Source of the DNA: Bradyrhizobium sp. CER78
GTDB lineage: Bacteria > Pseudomonadota > Alphaproteobacteria > Rhizobiales > Xanthobacteraceae
NCBI RefSeq assembly: GCF_029846235.1
Contig: NZ_JARVWP010000023.1
Span: forward strand, 1 to 64,000
DNA: 64,000 nucleotides
Reading direction: 5' to 3'
Both the position numbers and the translations under genes were made by a program. The notes below the pieces were generated by a model. The model was given only the letters and a program-made list of their open reading frames with translations. It made no database searches and was not told the DNA's origin. Shown here piece by piece: positions 36,241 through 45,373 of the stretch (within the stretch, counting starts at the first letter, position 1; the number at the start of each line of letters is the position of its first letter).

Positions 36241-36591
36241 GTAAGCTGCTGAGGACGCTCTGTTATTTGCACTATTTCTTTCGCAGAGGATCGGAAATGC
36301 AGCTTTTCGTAAACTGAAGTGTGTTCCGCCAGCGATGCTGATTCAGGTTTGCGGCAAGATCCGGCTCTCGCTCGCTGATGCGGTCGACATCAAGGTCAGG
36401 CCGCAGAGCATCGGCCAAGTGCACCGCAGATGGGCGTGCTTGGGGGCCGCACGCCGAACTACGTAGTGGGGCACGCCAGGTTTTCGGATCCTGCGCCACT
36501 CACGTACCAAGCGCGCGTCAGGTCGTGCTTTTGATTTAGGGCCGGGGCGGAGGGAGCCTAAGTCGTGTCAGGTCGCTTCGTGCCATTTCTC
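36241..36591. other. Non-coding stretch next to the element end
   Basis: About 350 bp. A weak leftward frame (36,272-36,499) reads LADALRPDLDVDRISEREPDLAANL but has no start site or recognisable family and may be a gene remnant. No RNA gene or CRISPR-like repeats were seen. Confidence 0.35.
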
Positions 36592-37659
36592 CTAGCGCGC
36601 CCGGCTGACCATCAGCAAGATGCCGCCGACTTGCGGCAGCAGCGCCAACAGCACCAAACGTAGCATGGCGAAATCGTCGGCGGTTGGCTTGATTGTTCCG
36701 GCGCTGAGCCAAGCCACGATCTTGATGGCCGCATCGGTTTGGGGGTCGGCAGCTTGCTCGACCGAACTCAAAGCGGCATCGAGCGCGCGGCGGCGGTCGG
36801 ACACGGTTTGCTCGCGCTCGCGACAGAAGCGACCAACCCCGCTCAGGCACTCTCGGTCGCGTGACGTTACGGCGTCACGTAACGCGTCTTGCGCGGTTGT
36901 GACAGCGGGCGTGACGCGTGACGCGCGGGCGAGCGTAACGTCGGCGATGTTGAGGGAGGCAAACCCGATGCTGGCGGTCACGGCGAACGCAAAAGTCATC
37001 GACCATATCAACCAGGCGGCCATAGCGGTCACCCGCTGGCGTGCTTTCCAAAGTTGTGCGGCAGTTGAGGGACCAGCGAGGGCAACGAGATCAGCCGCAA
37101 CGCCGATGGCGAGAAATAGCCATCCGGCGAGATCGGTCGAACCCAGCGATCTGGCAAACCAACCATTCATCGTGACGCCAACGCCGCCGAGACCGAGTGC
37201 GGCGGCGGCCAAACCATGCGAGCTAATCGACCGCCGGACCGTTACGTGATGGTGTGGTTCCGTGATAGGTGTAGCTTTGGTCGTGACTGATAACGCGGCA
37301 GCGGAGGTGACGGGCGTGACATTGGCCGTGACCGGTAACGTGGCAGCGGACGTAAGGGGCGTGACGTTGGCTGTGACCGGTAACGCGGCGGAGGGCGTCA
37401 CGGGCGTGACGCTCGCCGTGATTGGTAACGGGGCAGCGGACGTGATAGGTGTGACTCTGGCTGTGACTGGTAACGCGATGGCGGGAGTGATGGACAGATC
37501 GTTGGGTTGGCCTTCCGCGGAAGCATCGGACGGGAGAGCAGCCGGCGTAATCTGGCGCCGTTGCCGCTTGCGCTCCCGATAAGCGCGCTGCCGTTCGGCC
37601 GCCGTTTTGGGGCGGCGGGCTTGAGGCAAGGGGATTGATGCGGTGCTATCTTGAATCAT
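36592..37659 (-). CDS. Membrane protein with N-terminal tandem repeats (element cargo)
   Basis: A 355-residue protein in three parts. Residues 17-37 are strongly basic (TAAERQRAYRERKRQRR). Residues 58-135 are a run of 15-residue repeats of the form TPVTSAAALPVTANV. Residues 145-350 have hydrophobic segments (LAAAALGLGGVGVTMNGW, AGWLFLAIGVAADLVALAG, WLIWSMTFAFAVTASIGF and a C-terminal one) around a charged, probably coiled-coil region. The function is unknown. It is the leftmost gene in the element and runs in the same direction as the transposition genes. Confidence 0.6.
   Translation of the reverse strand: MIQDSTASIPLPQARRPKTAAERQRAYRERKRQRRQITPAALPSDASAEGQPNDLSITPAIALPVTARVTPITSAAPLPITASVTPVTPSAALPVTANVTPLTSAATLPVTANVTPVTSAAALSVTTKATPITEPHHHVTVRRSISSHGLAAAALGLGGVGVTMNGWFARSLGSTDLAGWLFLAIGVAADLVALAGPSTAAQLWKARQRVTAMAAWLIWSMTFAFAVTASIGFASLNIADVTLARASRVTPAVTTAQDALRDAVTSRDRECLSGVGRFCREREQTVSDRRRALDAALSSVEQAADPQTDAAIKIVAWLSAGTIKPTADDFAMLRLVLLALLPQVGGILLMVSRAR
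37255..37488. repeat. 45-bp tandem repeats inside the membrane-protein gene
   Basis: Four complete 45-bp units plus partial units at each side, encoding the Pro/Thr/Val/Ala-rich 15-residue repeats of the cargo membrane protein. Units differ mainly at third positions and a few codons. Copy number in such arrays usually changes by slippage or recombination. Confidence 0.8.
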
Positions 37660-37686
37660 TGGAGGCCGCCGTGATCGGTTTGATGG

Positions 37687-38097
37687 TCAGGCAATCAAGT
37701 GCCCAGCTCGATCATCCTCGGAGTTGTCCAAATGACCTCGCTCCGTGGAGTTGTCGTCGAAAGTCAGCCCCGCGGTTGCTTGTTTGACCCAGGAACCCGT
37801 CGGGTTCGCGCGATCCAGAAGCTCGCGCGCAACCGCGCTGAGCCCCGCCTCCTCCAGCACATTCATCTGGAACTCGTCACGTGCGGCGAACTCTTCTTCC
37901 GAGAGGTCTTCGTCGAGGGGGCTGAGCGGCTCGTCGCCATCCAGGCGACGGTAGTCCTGCCAGTCTTTGTAACCGCACAGACGGACTGCAAGATCGAGAC
38001 AGGCGAAATGCTTGAGCTCGACCCCGCATCCGCACAGCACTTTTCGGAGGCGCTTTGCCGCACGCTTCATCCGCTCTTCTGACATCACGATGATCAT
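37687..38097 (-). CDS. Glyoxalase-related small protein (element cargo)
   Basis: A 136-residue protein. Residues 9-50 (MKRAAKRLRKVLCGCGVELKHFACLDLAVRLCGYKDWQDY) match the helical domain called glyoxalase-related in Pfam, with the typical GYKDWQDY ending. The rest is acidic (DGDEPLSPLDEDLSEEEFAARDEF). No catalytic role is known; such proteins are common in rhizobial plasmids and islands. The ATG at 38,097 follows AGGAG, and the gene begins 12 bp after the integrase-like pseudogene. Confidence 0.7.
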   Translation of the reverse strand: MIIVMSEERMKRAAKRLRKVLCGCGVELKHFACLDLAVRLCGYKDWQDYRRLDGDEPLSPLDEDLSEEEFAARDEFQMNVLEEAGLSAVARELLDRANPTGSWVKQATAGLTFDDNSTERGHLDNSEDDRAGHLIA

Positions 38098-38109
38098 TGT
38101 GCGCTCCTG

Positions 38110-38572
38110 TTACATGCCGACGTTAGGAAAGCGCCGCGAGGCGCTGGTGTAAGATTGTCGCCAATTTTCGATCGCTTGGCCGAGCTCCATGCCTCTCGGA
38201 AGGCGCGTTCCCCGGAGAAACGTAGCGAGATCGCGAAGAACCGGCTCGGTCAGCGCCTTCATTCGAATCGTTGGAGCGTAGATGACTGAAATGCGATGTC
38301 CTTCCGCCCAGCTACGAAGCGCTTTGCAGCTAAGGTCGAAGCCGTGATCAATCCAGATCTCTCGTGGGTCCCAATCGCATCATCAGCTTCGTCAGTTCGA
38401 TGGTGATGTTTCCGGCAATTGGGTCTTGCACAATCGTGCTCAGCACACGGCGCGTCTGGACGTCCATCACCATCAGCACAGGAGGACGGTGCCCCAAATC
38501 AAGCCGCGTAAGATCAATTGCCCAGGCCTGATTGCCTGCAGGATACGGTTTCGTAAGTTGGTTTGTCTTCAT
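38110..38572 (-). pseudogene. Frameshifted stand-alone integrase-core (DDE, RNase H-like) gene
   Basis: The frame opening at 38,572 (good GAGGAA site) reads NQAWAIDLTRLDLGHRPPVLMVMDVQTRRVLS, matching the first catalytic segment of IS3-type integrases. It ends at 38,348 after MMRLGPTRDLD. In another frame the homology continues as WDPREIWIDHGFDLSCKALRSWAEG (second Asp region) and IENWRQSYTSASRRFP to a stop at 38,110. One frameshift near 38,355-38,370 explains the break. It lies 39 bp after tniQ in the same direction, so it may once have been part of the element's operon. A sequencing error cannot be excluded. Confidence 0.6.
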
Positions 38573-38611
38573 CTTGGATTCCTCGTTGGTTGGAAGGCTT
38601 GGCTATTTCGG

Positions 38612-40927
38612 TCATGTCGGCCGCCGCCGACCGCCAAGCCTGATGTCGAAGCGCTCGAGCGCGTTCCAGACGGCAGAGCTGCTCGTCTTCACGCCGCGCT
38701 TATCTAGGGCGTCATGGACCTCTGCGAGCTTGATCGACGGCTGCTCGGCGACCAGTTGGCGCAGGAAACCCTCCTCCGCGTCGAGCTTCGAAATCGTCCC
38801 GAACTTTCGGGCCGCGACGACGCCGGTCTCGCGCCAGACCTCGAACCAGCGCTTCGCCTTCCGGTAGGGCAAACCCATTATCTTTGCCGTGGCCTTCGGA
38901 CCGGCGCCGTTGGCGACCGCAGCGATAAACCTGGTCCGGGCGCCGTCGGCTTCTTCGGCGAGTGAGGCCTTCATGCATGCAATCTTGTCGATGAGCGCAA
39001 TCAGCAGGGGATCGACGACGCTGCGCGGGTAGCCGAAGTCGCGATTTTCTTGCAGCGAAATGCTAGGGGCTACATGCTCGGAGCGCAGCCAGGAAACGAC
39101 GCGCCTGGGGTGCATGTCGGCGCGTCGGGCGATCTCGGGCACGAAGATGTACTTTGCGACGAGGGCTTGTACGTCACTCGCGAGGTAGTGCGTATAGCCC
39201 GGCCCGAGCTGAGGCAGCAGATCGGGTCGAGCGTTAGCCAAGCGCGAGAAGAAGGCCACGTTGACCTGGAGAAGTTCCGCAGCGGTTGATTGGGCGAGCC
39301 AATGAGGGAGTTTCAGGCCGAGAAGCCCGTCCTGAAGGTGCTTGGAGACGCCGGCCACGAATGAATCGATGTCCGAGACGGCCAGGCTGAAGCGGATATT
39401 CCTACGCTGCGCGCCGGTGTCGTGGACGACCGCGTCGCCGGCGATGATTGCGCTGATGACGGCGGCCCAGTGCGTCTCACCCGTGCCGATCGAGCGGACC
39501 GCTACCATGATCGAATAGCATTTTCCGGGCTTGGGTCGGGCGGCCGACCAGATCTTGTGCATCAGTTGGTCGACCGACGAGCGGCGATAGCCGTCGTTGG
39601 CCGGAACGAGACCTTGAACGGGGCCCTCCAGACGCTGGATGAGGCCGTAGTCGGCGAGGCTCGGTAACACTGAGAGAGGAAGTCCAAGGACTCCGGCCGC
39701 CTCGTTTTCGCCGATTGCGTCCTTCATCTGAGCGAGCAGCGGTCGTACGTCTCGTATTGTCATGCGCACGGGTGACTGGGCGTCGTCCGCGCGGACAACC
39801 GGAACGAGGCCGCTCTCAGCGAGGCGCTGAAGGATCGATCTGCGGACACCGAATGTCTTTGACAGAGTTTGAATTGTCATTGTCGATTCGGCCGCGTCCT
39901 TGCCTCGGCGAAGCGCGTATTTCTCGCTCGTGGCTTCTAAATTTCCGTCAACGAGGCCTCGGAGAAGATCTCGGATGTTCGGATCGACGTGCTTGTCGTA
40001 GGTGATGTAGGCGAGCGGTCCGAGCTCCTTACGGCGTCCGTAATGGATGGGGCGCTTGTCCATATCGGCGCGGTATCGGTCGCATAGATCCGCGAATCCG
40101 GCTGCGCCACCGATGATGGCGCGTCCGGCCAGGGCGAGCAGCTCCGGATTCAGCTGTTCGAACTGCTCCCTGCGCTTGCTACGCCCCTGCGCTGAGCCCT
40201 TTTTGGTCGGATCCGCCGTGAGGCCGGATGCGAGCGCGACAGCCGTCTCGAACAGGTCTCCGTTGGAGAAGTTGCGCCAGGCCTCCGGCAGCAGTCGGCG
40301 GGTGGCCTCCTTCATAGCCGGATCCGGACTGACGAGGCCGACCACGAAACCGTAGGCCTCCTCGTCCTCGGCGGGCGAGACCGGCTGCGAACAGTCGCGC
40401 AGGTCGAAGTCGCATTTGTCGCAGAGGGTCGGTACGTCGGCGCGCAACCAGCCGAGCCGGCGCTTGCACGCCGGGCAGCTGCTGAGGAGCTTCTCGTTGG
40501 TTTGGAAATCGTACCCGAGGGGACGAAGTTCCCAAATAGCACGGTGATACTGCGCGATCTCAAGGGCCATCGGCGACACCCGCCGATATTTGGTTTCGCG
40601 AAAGTGAAGCCGGATCTGGGTGCCGAAAAAGTCGATGCTTTCGGAACCGGAGTGCGAAATCTCGCCGACCCGGTATGTGCGCGAGACGATGTCCAGAGGC
40701 GTGCATCCGATCAGGGTAGCAATACGTGCGATCTCGTCCGGATCCGTCAGCGTCGTCGCGAGCGATACCGCGTTTGGCTTGATGGCGTCAGCGACCTTCA
40801 GCATGGTCGCGACATTTCTGACGGCCGTGACCGACAGTGCCCGACCGAAATAGCCGCGCAGGCTCTCGTCGATGTATGGCGCTCCGACGGTCGCGATGAA
40901 CTTCCGAGGAGGAGTGGCGAGTGTCAT
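38612..40927 (-). CDS. tniQ: TniQ/TnsD family transposition targeting protein with extra HTH tail
   Basis: A 771-residue TnsD-like target selector. The N-terminal TniQ part includes PYIDESLRGYFGRAL and a zinc finger with CPAC (151-154) and CDKC (169-172). A long middle region follows, as in Tn7 TnsD. Residues 652-771 look like an IS630-type transposase N-terminus: a homeodomain-like HTH (GAGPKATAKIMGLPYRKAKRWFEVWRETG), then a winged HTH (PSIKLAEVHDALDKRGVKTSSSAVWNALERF). This tail is not a standard TniQ part and may read the target. The ATG overlaps the tnsC stop (ATGA). No Cas gene is present, so targeting should be protein-directed. Confidence 0.85.
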   Translation of the reverse strand: MTLATPPRKFIATVGAPYIDESLRGYFGRALSVTAVRNVATMLKVADAIKPNAVSLATTLTDPDEIARIATLIGCTPLDIVSRTYRVGEISHSGSESIDFFGTQIRLHFRETKYRRVSPMALEIAQYHRAIWELRPLGYDFQTNEKLLSSCPACKRRLGWLRADVPTLCDKCDFDLRDCSQPVSPAEDEEAYGFVVGLVSPDPAMKEATRRLLPEAWRNFSNGDLFETAVALASGLTADPTKKGSAQGRSKRREQFEQLNPELLALAGRAIIGGAAGFADLCDRYRADMDKRPIHYGRRKELGPLAYITYDKHVDPNIRDLLRGLVDGNLEATSEKYALRRGKDAAESTMTIQTLSKTFGVRRSILQRLAESGLVPVVRADDAQSPVRMTIRDVRPLLAQMKDAIGENEAAGVLGLPLSVLPSLADYGLIQRLEGPVQGLVPANDGYRRSSVDQLMHKIWSAARPKPGKCYSIMVAVRSIGTGETHWAAVISAIIAGDAVVHDTGAQRRNIRFSLAVSDIDSFVAGVSKHLQDGLLGLKLPHWLAQSTAAELLQVNVAFFSRLANARPDLLPQLGPGYTHYLASDVQALVAKYIFVPEIARRADMHPRRVVSWLRSEHVAPSISLQENRDFGYPRSVVDPLLIALIDKIACMKASLAEEADGARTRFIAAVANGAGPKATAKIMGLPYRKAKRWFEVWRETGVVAARKFGTISKLDAEEGFLRQLVAEQPSIKLAEVHDALDKRGVKTSSSAVWNALERFDIRLGGRRRPT

Positions 40928-41985
40928 GCTGGCTCCGGGATCTTGCCATTGGACTTTTTCTTGGCCGCGGCCTCCGCCTTGAGTCGGACCAGCGTTTCCT
41001 TTTTCGGGCCGTTCGCGAACGGATTGAACAAGGGGCGCTCTTGGGTGGCGTTGAAGGAGCGGAACGCTGACTCGAAATCCGACCATTCGATCGAGGTACG
41101 GCCGCTGCGCAGGGTGCGCTCAAGCGCCATGCGAAGTACCCGGCAAGCGATACCCGGAACGCCTCCGCACATGTCGTAGATCTTGGCGCGATCTTCTAGG
41201 GTGGCGACCCAGCCGAGTGGTTGGTCAACGACGTGGGCCTCCATCATTTCGTCCTCGATGCGCTGGAGGAAGCGAAAGAAGTAACGTCTGTGAGACGCTA
41301 TCTTGATGTCGAATGGGAGCAATGTCGCGTCCTCATCCGCAACATTGCGGTTCTTGAGTTCCTGTGAGCGGAAGAGGCCGAGCATCTCGTCGGTGCCGAC
41401 CAGGACAACGGAGAAGATTCCCTCGTTCACCATGGTCTTGAGGAGCATCGCCATGTTCTTGCCGGTCTTGCCACCATCGTAGCGGAGCATCTCGTGAGCC
41501 TCGTCGATGACAAGGAGAAGCGTGTGCTTCGTCCTCGCCGCGTGATAAAGACCACGCGCTACGACCTGGGCGTCGATCGGGCCGGCTCCTGGTATGACGT
41601 CCTTGGCGGCATCACCGTAGTGCTCGAGGACAACGCTGAGGAATGCGCGCGTGTTCTTGACGCCACGCATATTCACGAAGAGCACCGGGATGTCTTCGGC
41701 GGGGAAGCCCTCGTCTGCGTTGACCTCGTCGATGACCTTGCCGATCGACCAGCTTTTCATCGCTCCGCTGGGGCCGACGATCGGGAGAACCCAAAGCTCT
41801 CTGTTCTTAAAGGGTCTCCCCTTTGCTGCCGCGCGGCGAGCTTCGTTCGTGGCAACGACGCCGCTGGTGTCGGCGAGTAGCCAAAGCACCTTCTCACGAA
41901 TCTTGCCGAGACGCGGGTGTTCGATGAGGATCCCATCGAAGAGGCGCATGCGGTCGATCAGGTTTGGGATGGTAGCGTTCTTCAT
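40924..41985 (-). CDS. tnsC: TnsC-like AAA+ ATPase, transposition regulator
   Basis: A 353-residue AAA+ protein of the TnsC/TniB type that links target choice to transposase activation. Walker A is GPSGAMKS (71-78), with Met before the Lys where Gly or Thr is usual, and Walker B is LLLVIDEAHEM (Asp161-Glu162). A sensor-like segment FSVVLVGTDEML follows. The C-terminus is lysine-rich (AEAAAKKKSNGK). The ATG at 41,985 (MKNATIPN) follows AGGAG. It is coupled to tniQ downstream and lies 83 bp after the TnsB-C paralogue. Confidence 0.88.
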   Translation of the reverse strand: MKNATIPNLIDRMRLFDGILIEHPRLGKIREKVLWLLADTSGVVATNEARRAAAKGRPFKNRELWVLPIVGPSGAMKSWSIGKVIDEVNADEGFPAEDIPVLFVNMRGVKNTRAFLSVVLEHYGDAAKDVIPGAGPIDAQVVARGLYHAARTKHTLLLVIDEAHEMLRYDGGKTGKNMAMLLKTMVNEGIFSVVLVGTDEMLGLFRSQELKNRNVADEDATLLPFDIKIASHRRYFFRFLQRIEDEMMEAHVVDQPLGWVATLEDRAKIYDMCGGVPGIACRVLRMALERTLRSGRTSIEWSDFESAFRSFNATQERPLFNPFANGPKKETLVRLKAEAAAKKKSNGKIPEPA

Positions 41986-42068
41986 TTCGTGACTCCTGTC
42001 AGTTGCGTGGGGCGTGGTGGTGAAGACGTCGTTGTCGCTTGCGCGCTCCCGCGCTTCGCACGCTTGAC

Positions 42069-42776
42069 CTAGACGATCGTGGACTTGGCTCGGCCCGCGC
42101 ATTGTGCAAATTGGCCTGCTTCCGAAGCGCCGTTGTTTTGCGAGGCCGAGAGTCCGTTGCTGGTGACGTGGGCATCGTCGTCGGACGTATGGCTCTGAGA
42201 ATCGAGGCAGCGTCTAAGGCCTCGCCGCGCTTGCCGGAACTCGCGGGCGGGCGGTAGGATCGCGAGACTCTCCCAGTGCTGGCGGAGCCGCTCATAGGCT
42301 TCCAATCGATCCTTCTCGCTGAAGAACGGAAGATTGTGAGTGCTTGCGAGGTCGCGGGCGGCCGCATGTTGCGCGATCGGCAGCTTCTGCAGCGTGTCTG
42401 CGGCTCCGACAGTGACCCAGTCAGGCCCGGGGCGGCGGGCGGGGTTCCAAACACTGATGTTCGACGCGTCGGATGGATCCCACTTGATCTTCGCCTTCGC
42501 AATCGGTGGAAAGGGGCGCCGCACGTAGTGACGGGTCCCTTGAGAACGACGAATGGCGTTCAGCAGCATCTCGCTGACGCCGGCGCTGTAGTACTGGATT
42601 CCCTTGAAGTAAATGCCCGAGCATGTAAGCGTCACGACAGCGGAGCGGCAATAATCGCAGTTCAGGTTGAGCTCGTTGGAGGGCGGCTGCTCGGCGCCGC
42701 CGGTTGCCGCGTCGGTCATGTAACTGCGAACAAGGTGCCGCAGTCGTTCGACGAAATTGCCAAAGAGTTTGCACAT
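42069..42776 (-). CDS. Stand-alone paralogue of the TnsB C-terminal region
   Basis: A 235-residue protein whose residues about 48-194 align with residues about 507-655 of the TnsB encoded just upstream. For example KIKWDPSDASNISVWN matches IIVKWNPGDASAISVWN, and RLEAYERLRQHWESLA matches RWDAYNRLRNHWETLA; REFRQARRGLRRCL matches HETRQARRGLGLML. It lacks the DDE catalytic domain and the N-terminal DNA-binding domains. It keeps the Mu-type beta-barrel and the following helices, with a CDYC motif near residue 40. AAAGGA precedes its ATG, 18 bp after the tnsB stop. It may compete with or assist TnsB at TnsC. I know of no named family for it. Confidence 0.8.
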   Translation of the reverse strand: MCKLFGNFVERLRHLVRSYMTDAATGGAEQPPSNELNLNCDYCRSAVVTLTCSGIYFKGIQYYSAGVSEMLLNAIRRSQGTRHYVRRPFPPIAKAKIKWDPSDASNISVWNPARRPGPDWVTVGAADTLQKLPIAQHAAARDLASTHNLPFFSEKDRLEAYERLRQHWESLAILPPAREFRQARRGLRRCLDSQSHTSDDDAHVTSNGLSASQNNGASEAGQFAQCAGRAKSTIV

Positions 42777-42794
42777 GTTCAGAGATCCTTTCGG

Positions 42795-45179
42795 TTACCA
42801 GCCTTCGTCGTCCGCGGATGTGTCATCGGTCTGCTCGTCGGGCGCGATGGGCGGAGCTGCGACCGGGGCGCCCCAGCCGTCCTCGTCGCTGTCCTCATCT
42901 CGGATAAGCGTCCCGCGTGCCTTGGGGTCACCGGTGGGTTCACCACGCATCGCCTTGACGTAGGCCTCGTGCTCGGCTTGAGCTTTCTCGGCCTTTTTGC
43001 GCCGCTTGGTGCTTTGGCCTTTGGCGATCGTGGCCTTGCCGGGGGTGCGACCTTTGTTGGGTTCGTTGTCCCGGTCGAGCAGTTCTGCTGCGACTTGATC
43101 GGGGATCCCTTCCGGCTCGACCTTGTTGAGCCCTGCCGTTGATGCCTCGACTTCGGCGTCCCGGATGTCGTCCAAGGTGATTTCGGGGAGTTCGTTGACT
43201 GTGGTGTCGTCGAATTGTCCGAGCATCAAGCCGAGCCCGCGGCGCGCCTGGCGGGTCTCATGCATCGGCATTTGGCCCGCGAGCGTCTCCCAGTGATTGC
43301 GCAGCCTGTTATAGGCATCCCAGCGCTGCTCTTCGGTGCTGAACTCGAGATCCTTGGCTTTAGCGAATTCCCGGATCCGGTCGTGGTGCCAAAAAGAGAG
43401 GCCCTGGAGGAACTCCGGATCGGCATTCGGCATCGTCACCCAGTATGGGTTCGGTTCGCCGCCGCGGTTCCAGACAGAAATTGCGGAAGCATCGCCCGGA
43501 TTCCATTTCACGATGATGCGCGCTCGCGACTGGCCGAAGGTGCGCGGATCCTGCGAGCGCTTTTTCTCAAAGCGAACGAGATCGTTCAGGAGCAGCGAGG
43601 TGACGGTCTCGTCGTGCCAGCGCATGTTCCGGAATTTGATGCCGTTGCCGGAGATGGTCGCGGTGTGAACGGGACCGAGAACATGGTCGAGCACCGCCAC
43701 GTCCTTGATCCAGCGGCGGCGCTGGATCGCGAGGCCTTCCTGCCAGATGCGTGCAGGAACGGCTCCGATGCCGTCGTGCGTATCGTAGCTATAGTTCTCG
43801 ATGAATTCGTGCAGCAGCTCGTTGAGGTCTTCGAGCGTAATCAGCGCGTCCCTGGCGGGATCAAGGCCGACCTGGCGCATGACGTAGACGTTGTAGCGCA
43901 CCGCGCCGGCGAGCTTGTGGATCAGGCCCTGGTTAATGGTCCTGAATAACCGCTCGCAGATTGCCTTGTATTGAGGGGTGTCTGCCGGCGCGTAGTGAAC
44001 TTCTGTGCCCAAATTGGCCATCGAGTGTTGAAACGACGGCGACTGATGAGCCCAGTCGCGATCCACGACGATTTCGGTAGGGCAGCCCCATCCGTCCCAT
44101 GGCCGCTTGATCTGCGGGTAGAGCTTTCGGACGTAATGCTTGTGCCTGTTGACGCGCTTCATCGTCGCCAAGACGGAGTACAAGCCTGGCGGTTCGAACG
44201 TGACGAAGAATCCCAAAATCATCCGGCTGTAGACGTCGAGGCAGACGGTGAGGTACGGTCGTCCGAGCGGCAACAACAGTCTGCTGTCGAGAACGTGAAC
44301 GTCGAGCGGTGTGGTGTCGATAATCGCGAGCTCGAGCGGCCGCGCCGCGGATATATGTTCGCGGTGACCGTGGATCTTCCGCCAAGCTTCGCTGCGGGTA
44401 GTCTTGCGAGCCCAATTGTCGAAGGTCAGCGCTCGGTCAATGCGACGGCGGAGCACCTCCGGTTGCGGATATTTGAGCTGCCTCTCCCTGAGCCGGCTCT
44501 TATTGAGACTCTGGATCGCTTTGCGGAGTTCGCTGTAGGCGTCCTTGTAGTCGCGCGTGCGGGCGCCGTAAAAATAGTCGATCACTTTGGTGATTTCGTT
44601 CTCGACCTCATTCGGTAGACGGCGCGGTGAGTTCTTGCCGCTGTTTGACCTGAAGGCTTCGAGCGGCCGCGCGCCGGGCCTCCCGCAATCATTGATGAAA
44701 TGGCGCAGGCGAGCGACTTTCACTCGCCAAGGGTGTCCGGTGCGCTTCTCGATTTCGTCAGTTTCGTATTGGAGTTGACGGACGACGGGCCGCCAACGGT
44801 CGATCAGCTTTTGGAGCCCTCGGTCGCCCAGAGACCCGTTACCCTCTTCGTCCCATTTCTTGGTGTAGAACTGTCGGGCGAGCGCTTTGCGTCCCTCTGG
44901 AGTAAGCTTGACTTGTTCAGGATCGTTGGAGTCGGTCCAGCACTCGTCGGGGCCGAACTCGCGAATCTCAATCGGATTGCCGTCGGCGTCTTGCTCGATC
45001 AGCCGAATCTGGCGAAGCGCGTGCATTTCGCAGAACTTGTGCTCCGGCAGCTTGACCTCGTCGCGACCGGCTACCGTCTCGAACACCATGACATTGAAGG
45101 CCTTCCACCGGACGAAGCGGCAGAGCCCCTTCGATTGATGGTGGATCAGTGTGCCTTTCTTTATATCGAGCGATGACAT
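42795..45179 (-). CDS. tnsB: TnsB-like DDE transposase
   Basis: A 794-residue RNase H-fold transposase that binds element ends and joins the 3' strands to target DNA. Catalytic residues are Asp288 (LAIIDTTPLD), Asp373 (EIVVDRDWA) and Glu409 (KAICERLFRTINQ), with 35 residues between the last two. N-terminal residues 1-260 carry DNA-binding helices. Residues about 490-660 form the Mu-type beta-barrel, and a long charged tail ends DDEGW, the sort of tail that contacts TnsC. The frame stays open far upstream, but there it is antisense-like to tnsA family logic. I therefore start at MSSLDIKKGTL. Confidence 0.9.
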   Translation of the reverse strand: MSSLDIKKGTLIHHQSKGLCRFVRWKAFNVMVFETVAGRDEVKLPEHKFCEMHALRQIRLIEQDADGNPIEIREFGPDECWTDSNDPEQVKLTPEGRKALARQFYTKKWDEEGNGSLGDRGLQKLIDRWRPVVRQLQYETDEIEKRTGHPWRVKVARLRHFINDCGRPGARPLEAFRSNSGKNSPRRLPNEVENEITKVIDYFYGARTRDYKDAYSELRKAIQSLNKSRLRERQLKYPQPEVLRRRIDRALTFDNWARKTTRSEAWRKIHGHREHISAARPLELAIIDTTPLDVHVLDSRLLLPLGRPYLTVCLDVYSRMILGFFVTFEPPGLYSVLATMKRVNRHKHYVRKLYPQIKRPWDGWGCPTEIVVDRDWAHQSPSFQHSMANLGTEVHYAPADTPQYKAICERLFRTINQGLIHKLAGAVRYNVYVMRQVGLDPARDALITLEDLNELLHEFIENYSYDTHDGIGAVPARIWQEGLAIQRRRWIKDVAVLDHVLGPVHTATISGNGIKFRNMRWHDETVTSLLLNDLVRFEKKRSQDPRTFGQSRARIIVKWNPGDASAISVWNRGGEPNPYWVTMPNADPEFLQGLSFWHHDRIREFAKAKDLEFSTEEQRWDAYNRLRNHWETLAGQMPMHETRQARRGLGLMLGQFDDTTVNELPEITLDDIRDAEVEASTAGLNKVEPEGIPDQVAAELLDRDNEPNKGRTPGKATIAKGQSTKRRKKAEKAQAEHEAYVKAMRGEPTGDPKARGTLIRDEDSDEDGWGAPVAAPPIAPDEQTDDTSADDEGW

Positions 45180-45373
45180 GCGGGATCTCAGGGCTACGGA
45201 TCGATATCGCGCGTGCAGCCGTCCTGGAGTTCGGTCAACACGTGCAGCAGGGACGCCGAATGGAACGAGCACGACCAGTCGGTTAGGATTTCCTTCGGGA
45301 GGCCCCAACAGATCCAAAGTTCCCTTGCAGGCCAGTTCGGAGGACGAGTGTTCTGCTTCACGGGCGGGCTCCC

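Noticed and set aside
42540..42550. An internal copy of the element-end motif (TTGAGAACGAC) suggesting the other element end
   Set aside because: Only 11 bases match, it is single, lacks a TGT/ACA terminus and lies inside the coding region for the TnsB-C paralogue.
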